Part shown: positions 37,380-46,724 of the stretch, one piece after another
How the letters are laid out: each line of letters opens with the position of its first letter
How positions within the stretch are numbered: position 1 is the stretch's first letter
NCBI GenBank assembly: GCA_020072585.1
Contig: JAIQGL010000036.1
Coordinates: 1-57,853 of the forward strand
Direction of reading: 5' to 3'
Source of the DNA: Terriglobia bacterium
Lineage (GTDB): Bacteria; Acidobacteriota; Terriglobia; Terriglobales; Acidobacteriaceae
DNA: 57,853 bases
Translations under genes and position numbers: made by a program
Notes under the pieces: generated by a model
Database searches by the model: none
What the model was told of the DNA's origin: nothing
Seen by the model: only the letters and a program-made list of their open reading frames with translations

Positions 37380-38255
37380 ATGGGTGCTTTTGGTGATCGG
37401 CTGAGGCGCGAACGGGAGATGCGGGGCATCACCCTGGACGAAATTACGGAATCAACCAAGATTTCCCGCCGCCACCTGGAAGCGCTGGAAGGCGAGCATT
37501 TTGACCAACTGCCCGGCGGCGTCTTCAACAAGGGATTTGTCCGTGCTTATGCGCATTTTCTTGGCATTGATGAAGACCAGGCGGTAACTGACTATGCTGC
37601 GGCCAGCCATGAGCAACCTGAACCCGAAGATAAGTTTCCGCTGGAGATACATGACGAGCCTGATCCTGATCTGAACCCTCGGCGCTCCTATCTGCCGCTG
37701 GCCTTTGCCATTGCGGCGTTGGTCGGTGTCCTGGTGGGTTACGCATTCTGGGTCAGATCCAAACCACACGGCACGAATGCGGCAGCAACACCGTCCCAAC
37801 CTTCTCCACAGGCGTCACTTCCGCCAGCGAGTGAATCGCCGGCTAAGCCGGCAACTCAGGCAAGTCCAATTGCTGCTCCCTCAGTGCCGGTGGCCCCAGC
37901 AAAAACGCCCCCGGTGAAGCGTGCTGCGGTCGGGCCGCCAGTGAAACCCCAGCCACCAGACACTGCTGCTGCGGCGGTAGTGACAAAGCCATCTGAGAAA
38001 GAAAAAGCCTTTTTCGTATCAGTGAAGGCAAAAGAAGATTCATGGGTTTCCATAGTTGCCGATGGAAAATCAGTGATGCAACGTGTGCTGGGCGCTGACA
38101 AGCACAAGAATGTCAAAGCGGGCAAAGTTCTGGTTCTCAGAACGGGAAATGCTGGGGGAATTGAAGTAAGTTTCAACGGCAGGTCTCTGGGCGCCATCGG
38201 TAATGAAAATGAGCCCCGCACCCTCACCTTTAAGGCCAATGGGCTTGTACAATAA
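37380..38255 (+). CDS. RodZ-like helix-turn-helix membrane protein
   Basis: A 291-residue protein with the RodZ layout. An N-terminal HTH_25 domain (GDRLRREREMRGITLDEITESTKISRRHLEALE, PGGVFNKGFVRAYAHFLGID) is followed by a linker, one membrane span (YLPLAFAIAALVGVLVGYAFWV), a long Pro/Ala-rich periplasmic linker and a C-terminal DUF4115-like domain (FFVSVKAKEDSWVSIVADGKSVMQRVL). RodZ links MreB to the membrane in rod-shaped cells; many bacterial relatives have unproven roles. The start at 37380 puts the HTH at the usual distance. It lies about 200 bases upstream of metK on the same strand. Confidence 0.82.
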   Translation: MGAFGDRLRREREMRGITLDEITESTKISRRHLEALEGEHFDQLPGGVFNKGFVRAYAHFLGIDEDQAVTDYAAASHEQPEPEDKFPLEIHDEPDPDLNPRRSYLPLAFAIAALVGVLVGYAFWVRSKPHGTNAAATPSQPSPQASLPPASESPAKPATQASPIAAPSVPVAPAKTPPVKRAAVGPPVKPQPPDTAAAAVVTKPSEKEKAFFVSVKAKEDSWVSIVADGKSVMQRVLGADKHKNVKAGKVLVLRTGNAGGIEVSFNGRSLGAIGNENEPRTLTFKANGLVQ

Positions 38256-38386
38256 TCTGGAGTCAAATCAAAATAAGCCGATGATAAGGTCATAAGACCA
38301 TTTCACAGTGAAAAACACTCCATTCGGCCGCGTTTCCGCCGGTTGTAACGCCAAAACGTTGTTTTCGATTGGACTCTTTAGGTAAT

Positions 38387-38430
38387 CTGCCAGACGGTAT
38401 CCTAACCTAAGGGATATTTCCCGCTGGCAG
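38387..38430 (+). promoter_or_regulatory. Structured leader hairpin upstream of metK
   Basis: Nested inverted repeats: outer stem CTGCCAG (38387-38393) with CTGGCAG (38424-38430), inner stem TATCC (38398-38402) with GGATA (38412-38416), with internal loops between. It ends about 14 bases before the AGGAGG of metK. It does not show the conserved core of SAM-I or SAM-II riboswitches by eye. A regulatory role is inference. Confidence 0.4.
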
Positions 38431-38458
38431 GGTAAGAAATTTTCAGGAGGGAAGTCCA

Positions 38459-39649
38459 TTGGCTTCACGCGAAAAATTTTTGTTCACGTCTGAGTCGGTC
38501 ACGGAAGGCCACCCGGATAAAATTGCAGACCAGATTTCCGACGCGATTCTGGATGCGTGCCTTGCAGAAGATCCGCACAGCCGGGTCGCCTGTGAGACGC
38601 TGACAGCCACTGGCCTGGTGGTGATTGCCGGCGAGATTACTACCAAGACCTATGTCGATTTCCAGAAAGTGGTGCGTGGCGTAGTTCAATCCATTGGCTA
38701 TGACAATGCGCTGTACGGCTTTGACTCCAATACCTGCGCCGTGATCTCCAGCATTAACAAACAATCCGGCGATATCGCCATGGGTGTGGATACAGGCGGC
38801 GCCGGCGACCAGGGCATGATGTTCGGCTACGCCACCAATGAAAATGAAAGCTACATGCCCACCCCCATCGACCTGGCCCACAAACTTACTCTTCGTCTTA
38901 CTGAAGTCCGCAAGAACGGGATGCTTCCTTACCTCCGGCCTGATGGCAAATCCCAGGTTACAGTTGAATATGATGCCAACCACAAGCCCAGGCGCGTGGA
39001 TGCGGTAGTCATCTCCACCCAGCATGCTGAGTCGGTGGACAATGAAACGTTGCGTGCCGACATCATGAAGCATGTGATTCAGGCTGCTGTTCCCGCCAAC
39101 CTGCTGGACGCCGATACCAAATACCACATTAATCCCACCGGCCGCTTCGTAACGGGCGGCCCCATGGGCGATACCGGTCTGACCGGCCGCAAGATTATTG
39201 TGGATACCTATGGCGGCATGGGTCGTCATGGCGGTGGCGCTTTCAGTGGCAAAGATCCGACCAAGGTGGACCGCTCGGCCTGTTACATGGCGCGCTATAT
39301 CGCGAAAAATATCGTGGCCGCCGGCCTGGCTGACCGCTGCGAAGTCCAGCTGGCTTACGCCATTGGCGTTGCTGAACCGGTCAGCGTGCTGGTGGATACC
39401 TTCGGCACCGGCAAACTCAGCGAAGAGAAGCTGGAACAGCTCGTCCGCGAAAACTTCCAGCTCACCCCGAAAGGGATCATCGAGTCGCTCAAGCTGCGCC
39501 GTCCTATTTATAAAAAAACCGCGGCTTACGGGCACTTTGGCCGCAAAGACCCTGACTTTACCTGGGAAGCCACTGACAAAGCGGCCAAGCTGCGTGAGCA
39601 GGGACAGGGCAAAGCCGAGTCCAAAGCCAATGTAAGTGCTGCCCGGTAA
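38459..39649 (+). CDS. metK: S-adenosylmethionine synthetase
   Basis: A 396-residue enzyme making S-adenosylmethionine from methionine and ATP. Signature blocks: [37 protein letters not shown], and [23 protein letters not shown] with the P-loop-like hexapeptide. Length is normal. The start is a TTG at 38459 with AGGAGGG at ideal spacing; translation begins ASREKFLF. It stands upstream of ahcY, so two steps of the activated methyl cycle are neighbours, separated by a 109-bp palindromic element. A folded leader lies just upstream. Confidence 0.97.
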   Translation: MASREKFLFTSESVTEGHPDKIADQISDAILDACLAEDPHSRVACETLTATGLVVIAGEITTKTYVDFQKVVRGVVQSIGYDNALYGFDSNTCAVISSINKQSGDIAMGVDTGGAGDQGMMFGYATNENESYMPTPIDLAHKLTLRLTEVRKNGMLPYLRPDGKSQVTVEYDANHKPRRVDAVVISTQHAESVDNETLRADIMKHVIQAAVPANLLDADTKYHINPTGRFVTGGPMGDTGLTGRKIIVDTYGGMGRHGGGAFSGKDPTKVDRSACYMARYIAKNIVAAGLADRCEVQLAYAIGVAEPVSVLVDTFGTGKLSEEKLEQLVRENFQLTPKGIIESLKLRRPIYKKTAAYGHFGRKDPDFTWEATDKAAKLREQGQGKAESKANVSAAR

Positions 39650-39656
39650 AATCAAG

Positions 39657-41115
<1,459 letters not shown>

Positions 41116-41139
41116 GGGACTCTGCACAAATAACCAGGC

Positions 41140-41172
41140 GGCGACTTCCCAGAAGTCGCCGTTTTGCTTTTC
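41140..41172 (+). terminator. Rho-independent terminator after ahcY
   Basis: The stem GGCGACTT / AAGTCGCC with loop CCCAG is followed by GTTTTGCTTTT, 25 bases after the ahcY stop. Confidence 0.88.
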
Positions 41173-41279
41173 TGCCTTCCCGGCGTGGCTTATCTGCATC
41201 TTACTGTGAGTAGCTGGAGTCCGCCGAATCGCTTGCATCCCAAGTCCAGAGCGCACTTCCAATCTACAAGGAGAAGCAC

Positions 41280-41501
41280 ATGAAAGGTTTGTTCTGGCTT
41301 GGCGTGGTATTTGTGGTATTGGGAATCGCTTCGTTGGTAGTGCCGATTCCTCACACTGAGCATAATGGCGTGAAAGTCGGTGGAGCGTCGATCGGCATTG
41401 AGACCCGGCATGATGAAAAGGTATCTCCCATCATCAGCGCGGTCTTAATCGCAGCCGGTGCGGGAATGATGATTGCCGGCAAAAAGGCGCTCTCAGCGTA
41501 A
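41280..41501 (+). CDS. Small two-span membrane protein
   Basis: A 73-residue protein with two hydrophobic helices: LFWLGVVFVVLGIASLVVPI near the start and ISAVLIAAGAGMMIAG near the end, joined by a polar loop with THEHNGVKVGG. AAGGAG 8 bases upstream of ATG 41280 supports translation. Similar to small DUF3185-type membrane proteins in layout, but the assignment is uncertain. It has its own 5' region after the ahcY terminator. Confidence 0.75.
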   Translation: MKGLFWLGVVFVVLGIASLVVPIPHTEHNGVKVGGASIGIETRHDEKVSPIISAVLIAAGAGMMIAGKKALSA

Positions 41502-41536
41502 CTTGTCAGCTTGGAATCACGCAGGCGGCCTTCAGG

Positions 41537-42787
41537 CTATTGGGTAGGCGTCGTTGTCGTGCCAGCTTTCACCGGAGAAACTAATTTCATAAAATCAGGG
41601 TCATTTGACAAACATTCAAAGGCTCCACCTGGCTCCGTCCACTTGTTTCGTACTCTGTCAGCCATAGCAGGCTGGTCACGCAGCGCTTCTTTCAGGGTCG
41701 ACAAGGTAAGCTTTAGATTCTCCTTTTGCCGGGCATCGCGCTGGTCATCATACTTCGAGTCGCGACAATATTTAGATGCGTAAGCATATGCAATATTGAA
41801 GAGCGGGTCAGTGTCATCTGGAAAGAAGCTGAGGTATTGTTTGGAGTAAGCAATTGCATCGTCAGCCCTTTCTGGCAAGAACCTCAAGTGATAACCAAGC
41901 CATTGTCGAACAAGAATGGGAGCTTCCTCGCGAAGAACTAATTTTTCTAAAATTGATGACGCACTGAGGTGATCGTCATTCAACCCAAGCAAATCTGCAT
42001 ACTTCATTGTGAGATCAACGTGAAGCGGGTTCATGTTGAGTGCCCGAGCAACCCATTCCATGGCTTTGTCGATTCCAGCGTGCTCCCTTTCAAAATACGT
42101 TCGATAGTATCGAATGTATGCGCTTTTTGATGCGATGTCCCAATCCAGGGTCCCTTGTGCCGCAGCTTCATCGGCTTGAGTGAGAAACTTTTCTACATCG
42201 GCTGAATAAAGGAGTTCTTTCAGTTGCTGTTCTTCTTTTTGGTTTACGTCTGGGATCTCTCCGATGTCATTAACCCCAGTCAATATGCTTGCCGGCAACC
42301 GAATGAGAAAACGCTGAATTACTTGACCAGCTTCATGGCTGCCTTCAAGTTTTCCCCGTTCCGCCCTGCTCTTCGCCAATAAAACATTGAGAATCAATTC
42401 GCGCTGGAAAAACATGAAAAAGAACCCGAGGCCTGCATAAAAAACAGATGCTCCAACCGTATAGGCGAATTCTATTGGGCCGGGCCCTGCCGCGAATAGA
42501 AGCAGGAGCTGTTTTATTGAAGATGCGTTCGCGACGGTCAGCGCTGTTATGGCGCCTACTAACCAATCACGAATTTTGCCAAGAGTGTTATTTTCCTCCC
42601 CATAGCTCGAAAACAGAAAGCCGACAAGAGCACCAATCATGACAGAAGCAAAACTCAGCCAAATGGTTAGAACGAATCGCTGAAAGCTGCCCTGTGCTGA
42701 TATTGGCCACCAAATGAGAGAAACTATCGCAGCAGTAGCCCAGGTCGTGGTTGGACCCCATTTGAATTTCTTCTGTTCTGGCGGCAT
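41537..42787 (-). CDS. Membrane protein with TPR-like C-terminal domain, function unknown
   Basis: A 416-residue protein. The N-terminal 140 residues contain about four membrane spans (TTTWATAAIVSLIWWPISA, FVLTIWLSFASVMIGALVGFLF, LVGAITALTVANASSI, YTVGASVFYAGLGFFFMFF). The rest is helical with TPR-like pairs (DKAMEWVARALNMNPLHVDL, DAIAYSKQYLSFFPDDTDPLFNIAYAYA). Base composition here is more AT-rich and codon use less GC-biased than in neighbouring genes, so recent transfer is possible. The family is not recognised. It has a weak AAAGGG before the start at 42787. Confidence 0.72.
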   Translation of the reverse strand: MPPEQKKFKWGPTTTWATAAIVSLIWWPISAQGSFQRFVLTIWLSFASVMIGALVGFLFSSYGEENNTLGKIRDWLVGAITALTVANASSIKQLLLLFAAGPGPIEFAYTVGASVFYAGLGFFFMFFQRELILNVLLAKSRAERGKLEGSHEAGQVIQRFLIRLPASILTGVNDIGEIPDVNQKEEQQLKELLYSADVEKFLTQADEAAAQGTLDWDIASKSAYIRYYRTYFEREHAGIDKAMEWVARALNMNPLHVDLTMKYADLLGLNDDHLSASSILEKLVLREEAPILVRQWLGYHLRFLPERADDAIAYSKQYLSFFPDDTDPLFNIAYAYASKYCRDSKYDDQRDARQKENLKLTLSTLKEALRDQPAMADRVRNKWTEPGGAFECLSNDPDFMKLVSPVKAGTTTTPTQ

Positions 42788-42931
42788 GCGGACGCCCTTT
42801 CACTAGAGGTTTACAGGGGGTGCTGGGAGTTTATACGGGTCTAACCGGTTTTTAGAAAGGTATTTGAAACGCAAGAGGCTACACCGCTCCCGCCAATCCT
42901 AAGAAATTGCTTATTATGCAAGAACCACCCC

Positions 42932-43405
42932 TCACTCCCGTTCCAATATACGTCGCACCATCACCAGTTGTCCCAGATGGTAAGCATTGTGGTCGGCTAC
43001 CAGCAGAGCTTCACGCAGCAGAGTCTGGCCGTCGCCATGGGGAAGCTTGGCGGTCAGATCGTGCTTGGGGTCGCGTACCAGCTCGCACATCGCATCCAGG
43101 TCGGCGAGCACCTGCTTCACGCTTTTGTCCCAGGACTTGTCCGTGGGCGGCGCTTCGGTTTTGGGCCAGTATTCGTCCGGCCATTTAGGAGACTTGTGCT
43201 TGCCGCTTTTGCTGAACTCAAGGATGTCCCACTGTGCAATGCGAATATGTTCCAGCAGCTGCCAGGGCGTATGCGGCGCGCCTTCCGGCTTCACGCCGCG
43301 CAGTTCACGGGGGAAGTCTGTGAGTGAATTTTCCAGGTCAACGTGGGCTTCTGCCTTGGTGAGCAGATTGATCAGGTGTTGGCGTAATGGATCGGCTGTT
43401 TTCAT
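42932..43405 (-). CDS. DinB family protein
   Basis: A 157-residue four-helix DinB/YfiT-type protein. The three metal-site His positions are visible: LLEHIRIAQWDILEF, and HNAYHLGQLVMVRRIL with two His. The middle block PKWPDEYWPKTEAP is a diagnostic stretch. Such proteins may be thiol-dependent S-transferases or simple metal proteins. A decayed second copy of its central part lies at 44544-44605, beyond the neighbouring VWFA-related gene. Confidence 0.87.
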   Translation of the reverse strand: MKTADPLRQHLINLLTKAEAHVDLENSLTDFPRELRGVKPEGAPHTPWQLLEHIRIAQWDILEFSKSGKHKSPKWPDEYWPKTEAPPTDKSWDKSVKQVLADLDAMCELVRDPKHDLTAKLPHGDGQTLLREALLVADHNAYHLGQLVMVRRILERE

Positions 43406-43446
43406 GGCATCTATTGGATGACGTTAGAACTGCGGAGGATCACAAT

Positions 43447-44541
43447 ATGTTCGCTGGTTCAGGAGCGGGTTGCATAAGCTGGGGCCGCGCGCTTCAGCGA
43501 CCGGAACTCTTTTTGGCTGTAACGACCCTGATCTTTTGCAGCGTACAAATTTGCACGGCACAGAGCGTACCCGGTCAGAACGTTCCCACTCTGCGCACAC
43601 AGGCAAACGTTGTTCTTGCGCCTGCTCTGGTGAAGGACAAGGCTGGCAAGCTCGTCTTCGGCCTTCAGGCAAAAGACTTTGTGATTGAAGACGATGGCGT
43701 GGAACAGCAGGTCAGTATGGACGAAGCGGAGCCGCAGGAGGCGGTGTCGCTGGTGATCGCGATTCAGAGCGGGCGCAGCGCTCTGGCCGAGTTTCAGCGC
43801 ATGAAAGGCATGAGTGCCATGCTTGACCAGATTGTCGGCCAGCCACAGGTGCAAACCGCCATCGTGGTATTCGATAGCGACGTGAATCTGGCCCAGGATT
43901 TCAGTTTTGACTCCGCATCCACTGAGACATTTCTCAAGTCCATGATGGAAGGGCCTCGTCGAAATATGCCTGACGGAGACCGCCGTGGAGCGGCGATTCT
44001 TGATGCGGTGCACTACTCCGTAAAACTGCTGGGCAAGCAACCGGACGACAGCCGCCGTGTTCTTCTTTTGATCAGTGAAACGCGCGACCACGGCAGCCAT
44101 GCCGTAACAATCGATGATGTAGTGGCCGCAATCAGTGAAAGCAACACTGTGGTCTACACTCTGGCGTTCTCCCCAACCACCTCAACGGCCCTGGACACTC
44201 TGCGGGGCGAATGGGATTCCCGTACTGATCCAGCTGGCTGGAACCTTGATATTCTGCGCTTGCTCAAGATGGCCCGCCAGGCCATGCGAAAGAATGTATC
44301 CAAAGAGACATCCTCTCTGACCGGTGGCGAATACGAACTGTTTACCTCGCGCAAGAATTTTGAAAAGTTTATGACCGAGTTCGCCAACCATCTGCACAAC
44401 CGATATTTGCTGCGCTTTGAGCCAAAGAATCCACGGCCAGGTCTTCATCATGTTGTCGTTCGTTTACGGGAACAGAGAGAAAAAACGGTGATTACCCGCC
44501 GCAGTTATTGGGTGGCTGACCCACAAGGCACTCAACAATAA
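43447..44541 (+). CDS. VWFA-related secreted protein (acidobacterial type)
   Basis: A 364-residue exported protein with a late hydrophobic segment (LFLAVTTLIFCSVQICTAQS). It is followed by TLRTQANVVLAPALVKDKAGKLVFGLQAKDFVIEDDGVEQQV, the N-terminal block typical of VWFA-related proteins abundant in Acidobacteria, then a von Willebrand A fold. The metal-site motif normally DxSxS reads IQSGRSA, so the leading Asp is lost and metal binding is doubtful. The start at 43447 has GGAGG 8 bases upstream; the frame from 43387 would begin inside the divergent DinB start. It probably takes part in cell-surface or protein-protein contacts. Confidence 0.85.
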   Translation: MFAGSGAGCISWGRALQRPELFLAVTTLIFCSVQICTAQSVPGQNVPTLRTQANVVLAPALVKDKAGKLVFGLQAKDFVIEDDGVEQQVSMDEAEPQEAVSLVIAIQSGRSALAEFQRMKGMSAMLDQIVGQPQVQTAIVVFDSDVNLAQDFSFDSASTETFLKSMMEGPRRNMPDGDRRGAAILDAVHYSVKLLGKQPDDSRRVLLLISETRDHGSHAVTIDDVVAAISESNTVVYTLAFSPTTSTALDTLRGEWDSRTDPAGWNLDILRLLKMARQAMRKNVSKETSSLTGGEYELFTSRKNFEKFMTEFANHLHNRYLLRFEPKNPRPGLHHVVVRLREQREKTVITRRSYWVADPQGTQQ

Positions 44542-44543
44542 GT

Positions 44544-44605
44544 ATTCGTCCGGCCATCTGGAAGCTCGCCCCTTGCTGAACTCAGGGTTGTCCCATTGCG
44601 CTATG
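44544..44605 (-). pseudogene. Fragment of a second DinB gene
   Basis: Read on the minus strand this stretch encodes AQWDNPEFSKGRASRWPDEY, which matches AQWDILEFSKSGKHKSPKWPDEY in the intact DinB protein at 42932-43405 with one small deletion. DNA identity is also evident on the plus strand (GTATTCGTCCGGCCAT in both). There is no start, and neither end of the gene is recognisable. It is a remnant left on the other side of the VWFA-related gene. Confidence 0.75.
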
Positions 44606-44737
44606 CCGGAACTGCGTCCATGCCTGCCATGTCAGGAATACTCGTCTGGGTTACGTCCGTACCCTTGTCCGTCTGTAGAAGTCACTGTCAAACTCTGCGC
44701 GTGACAAAGTGAACGATGAACGGCGGAAAAAAACCAA

Positions 44738-45571
44738 ATGAGAACGACAATGTTTTGCAGTTTGCTGCTGTGCCTGTCGCTGACAATGGCAGGACAGGTA
44801 TCCCATACAAGGCCGGCACAATCAAGGCCGGCGCAACCGGTTGCTGCCGCGGACCAGAAAGACATTGATGCCGTAGTTGCGGAGCTGAATGCCACTGTGG
44901 CCAAGGAGTCCGATGTCTCCGCGCAATTAACAGCACTGGACAAGTCGGACGCTGAGTTGAAGAAATCCGATCAGGCCCAGAGCGATACCAGCCAGATGGT
45001 GCAGGTACAGCTCAACCGGCTCAGGAATGAAACCCTGTCGGCGATTCAGGCGAGAGGCAATGCCTGGGACGTGAAGCGCCAGAACCATATCAATAGCGGA
45101 TGTCCCGCGGAAGGCGGCCGCATGCCTGTGGACCAGGCAAACCGCTGCAACGCGGAGACGGATGCGCTCATGGCAGAGCGGGCCAGGATCCTGGCAGATG
45201 CAGACTCCGCCATGAAGCAGGGCGCGCAGTATGAGAGCCTGCGCAATGCGGTATCTGCCACAACGCTCTCCAACGCGGCGAAGGAAAAGGCCAACAACGC
45301 CCAACGTGACGCATTGAACGCGCAAAAAGCGGAGATGGAAGCAGCAAAGAAGCGGCTGACGGCCAGGCTTGACGGCCTGAAGAAAGGCATCGATTCCTGC
45401 GCCAAAGTGCTGAACCAGCGGGGCGCGAGTTGTGAGGCCATCAAGGCGCGGTGCGGCAACATCCAGTTTGATGGCGCCAACACGGGCCTTTCCGCTTCCG
45501 CATATGACACCCCATGCGGAGCGCCTCTTGCCGGGAAACCCAGGACCGGTGGAGTGACAGCCAACAAATAA
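44738..45571 (+). CDS. Secreted coiled-coil protein with cysteines, unknown function
   Basis: A 277-residue exported protein; signal peptide MRTTMFCSLLLCLSLTMAGQ. The mature part is almost entirely helical and rich in Ala, Asp, Lys and Gln, with heptad-like stretches (DIDAVVAELNATVAKESDVSAQLTAL; NAQRDALNAQKAEMEAAKKRLTARLDGLKKG). Several Cys in the C-terminal half (SGCPAEG, NRCNAE, IDSCAKVL, ASCEAIKARCG, DTPCGAP) suggest disulfides. The family is not recognised. The next gene, 24 bases on, has the same design, so they probably work as a pair. Confidence 0.72.
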   Translation: MRTTMFCSLLLCLSLTMAGQVSHTRPAQSRPAQPVAAADQKDIDAVVAELNATVAKESDVSAQLTALDKSDAELKKSDQAQSDTSQMVQVQLNRLRNETLSAIQARGNAWDVKRQNHINSGCPAEGGRMPVDQANRCNAETDALMAERARILADADSAMKQGAQYESLRNAVSATTLSNAAKEKANNAQRDALNAQKAEMEAAKKRLTARLDGLKKGIDSCAKVLNQRGASCEAIKARCGNIQFDGANTGLSASAYDTPCGAPLAGKPRTGGVTANK

Positions 45572-45594
45572 GAGTGGCGATCTATAAGGACAAT

Positions 45595-46296
45595 ATGAAG
45601 GTTACTCTGGTTACCATCGCGACCCTGTTTGCCCTGCTTCCTCTTGTGCGCGCCGAGGATCCAAGCGAAATTGCGCGTCAGCGGAATGAGCAGGTTGCTC
45701 GCGCGTCGCAGGACCTGAAAAATGCTGACGCGCAGATCGCCGAGTTTGAATCTGATCTGGCAAAAGAAGAGAAATCCAGTCTGGACTTGCAGGCGACGGC
45801 AACTACTCTTACGACGGAAGGGAAGCAGTTAGCTGCCGATGGCCATGACATGATGGTGCGGGACAAAGCCTACGGAATTGAAGTGAAGAAGCAGATCGAC
45901 GAATGTCCCAAGAGCACTACGGATACGGGCCTGGCGCAACGCTGCGACACATGGAAGGGCAAACTCGACGACGAACAGAAAGTGCTCAAGAACATCCGTA
46001 AGGATTGGACCACGCGTAAGGACCGCTTCTTCATCGCCCGGACCAAGCTGGACCAGGATATGGCCGCCAATAAGAAAGCCATTGAGCACTTCAAATATTC
46101 CATCCCCAACATGAAAGCCCAGCGTGACCGGATCCTGCATGATTTATGGCGGATCAATGACGACGTCAAGAATTGCCAGGCGTCCATTAAGGGTTCTACA
46201 TTGGAACATATGCACGCAGTTTGCGGGCAAATGTGGGACGGTAACAAGATGTACCCTGAATTTTCACCGGAACCGGGCGACGGCAAAAAGCCTTAG
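45595..46296 (+). CDS. Second secreted coiled-coil protein with cysteines
   Basis: A 233-residue exported protein with a short signal peptide (VTLVTIATLFALLPLVRA) and a long helical mature part (ASQDLKNADAQIAEFESDLAKEEKSSLDLQ). The cysteine spacing (DECPKSTTDTGLAQRCDTW, KNCQAS, HAVCGQMW) echoes that of the preceding protein. The start at 45595 has AAGGA 6 bases upstream. Probably co-transcribed with the 44738 gene and possibly an old duplicate. Function unknown; a periplasmic scaffold or tethering role is a guess. Confidence 0.72.
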   Translation: MKVTLVTIATLFALLPLVRAEDPSEIARQRNEQVARASQDLKNADAQIAEFESDLAKEEKSSLDLQATATTLTTEGKQLAADGHDMMVRDKAYGIEVKKQIDECPKSTTDTGLAQRCDTWKGKLDDEQKVLKNIRKDWTTRKDRFFIARTKLDQDMAANKKAIEHFKYSIPNMKAQRDRILHDLWRINDDVKNCQASIKGSTLEHMHAVCGQMWDGNKMYPEFSPEPGDGKKP

Positions 46297-46724
46297 CCGG
46301 TCTGCGGTGATTGGATGTCCGGCGGACCCCAAAATTCCGCCGGGAGAGTCCACGTGCCCACCCCGGGCGCTGAAAGCAGATTTTCTTTTTTTCTTGTTCC
46401 GCCCAGCTTCTTTCTGTGTCTTACCCAATAGCAGGCTCATCCGTCGACTCTGCTAAAAGAGGGGTCATGGGACCCGGAAGCCGTGGCCCCTTTTCCTTAT
46501 GATTTCACCCAATTTTTTTGGATGGTGACGGGCACTAAGTGAGTAGAGAATAATCTTGCAGGGTCGCATTGTGCCCTGATTTTGTTTAGTATTTTTAATT
46601 GTTCTCTAATAGGGGCTTAACGTCCCTGAAATACAGTGGATACTGGCACCGTGTGCCCAAAGGCGCCGCTTTTTAGCGCCTAAGAGTCTTTGCTGAAGCC
46701 AATCCGCTGCCATGGGAGTTGTCG
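46297..46724. other. 428-bp non-coding stretch with a possible structured leader
   Basis: No gene is supported. Near the 3' end there is a hairpin AGGCGC..GCGCCT (46661-46681) with a T-rich loop, followed by TAAGAGTCTTTGCTGAAGCC up to the lipoprotein gene. An AT-rich segment (46570-46610) may hold a promoter. I could not match it with confidence to a known riboswitch. Confidence 0.4.

Noticed and set aside
38256-38458. SAM-I or SAM-II riboswitch before metK
   Set aside because: The conserved cores of these classes were not found by eye; only a non-matching hairpin was recorded.
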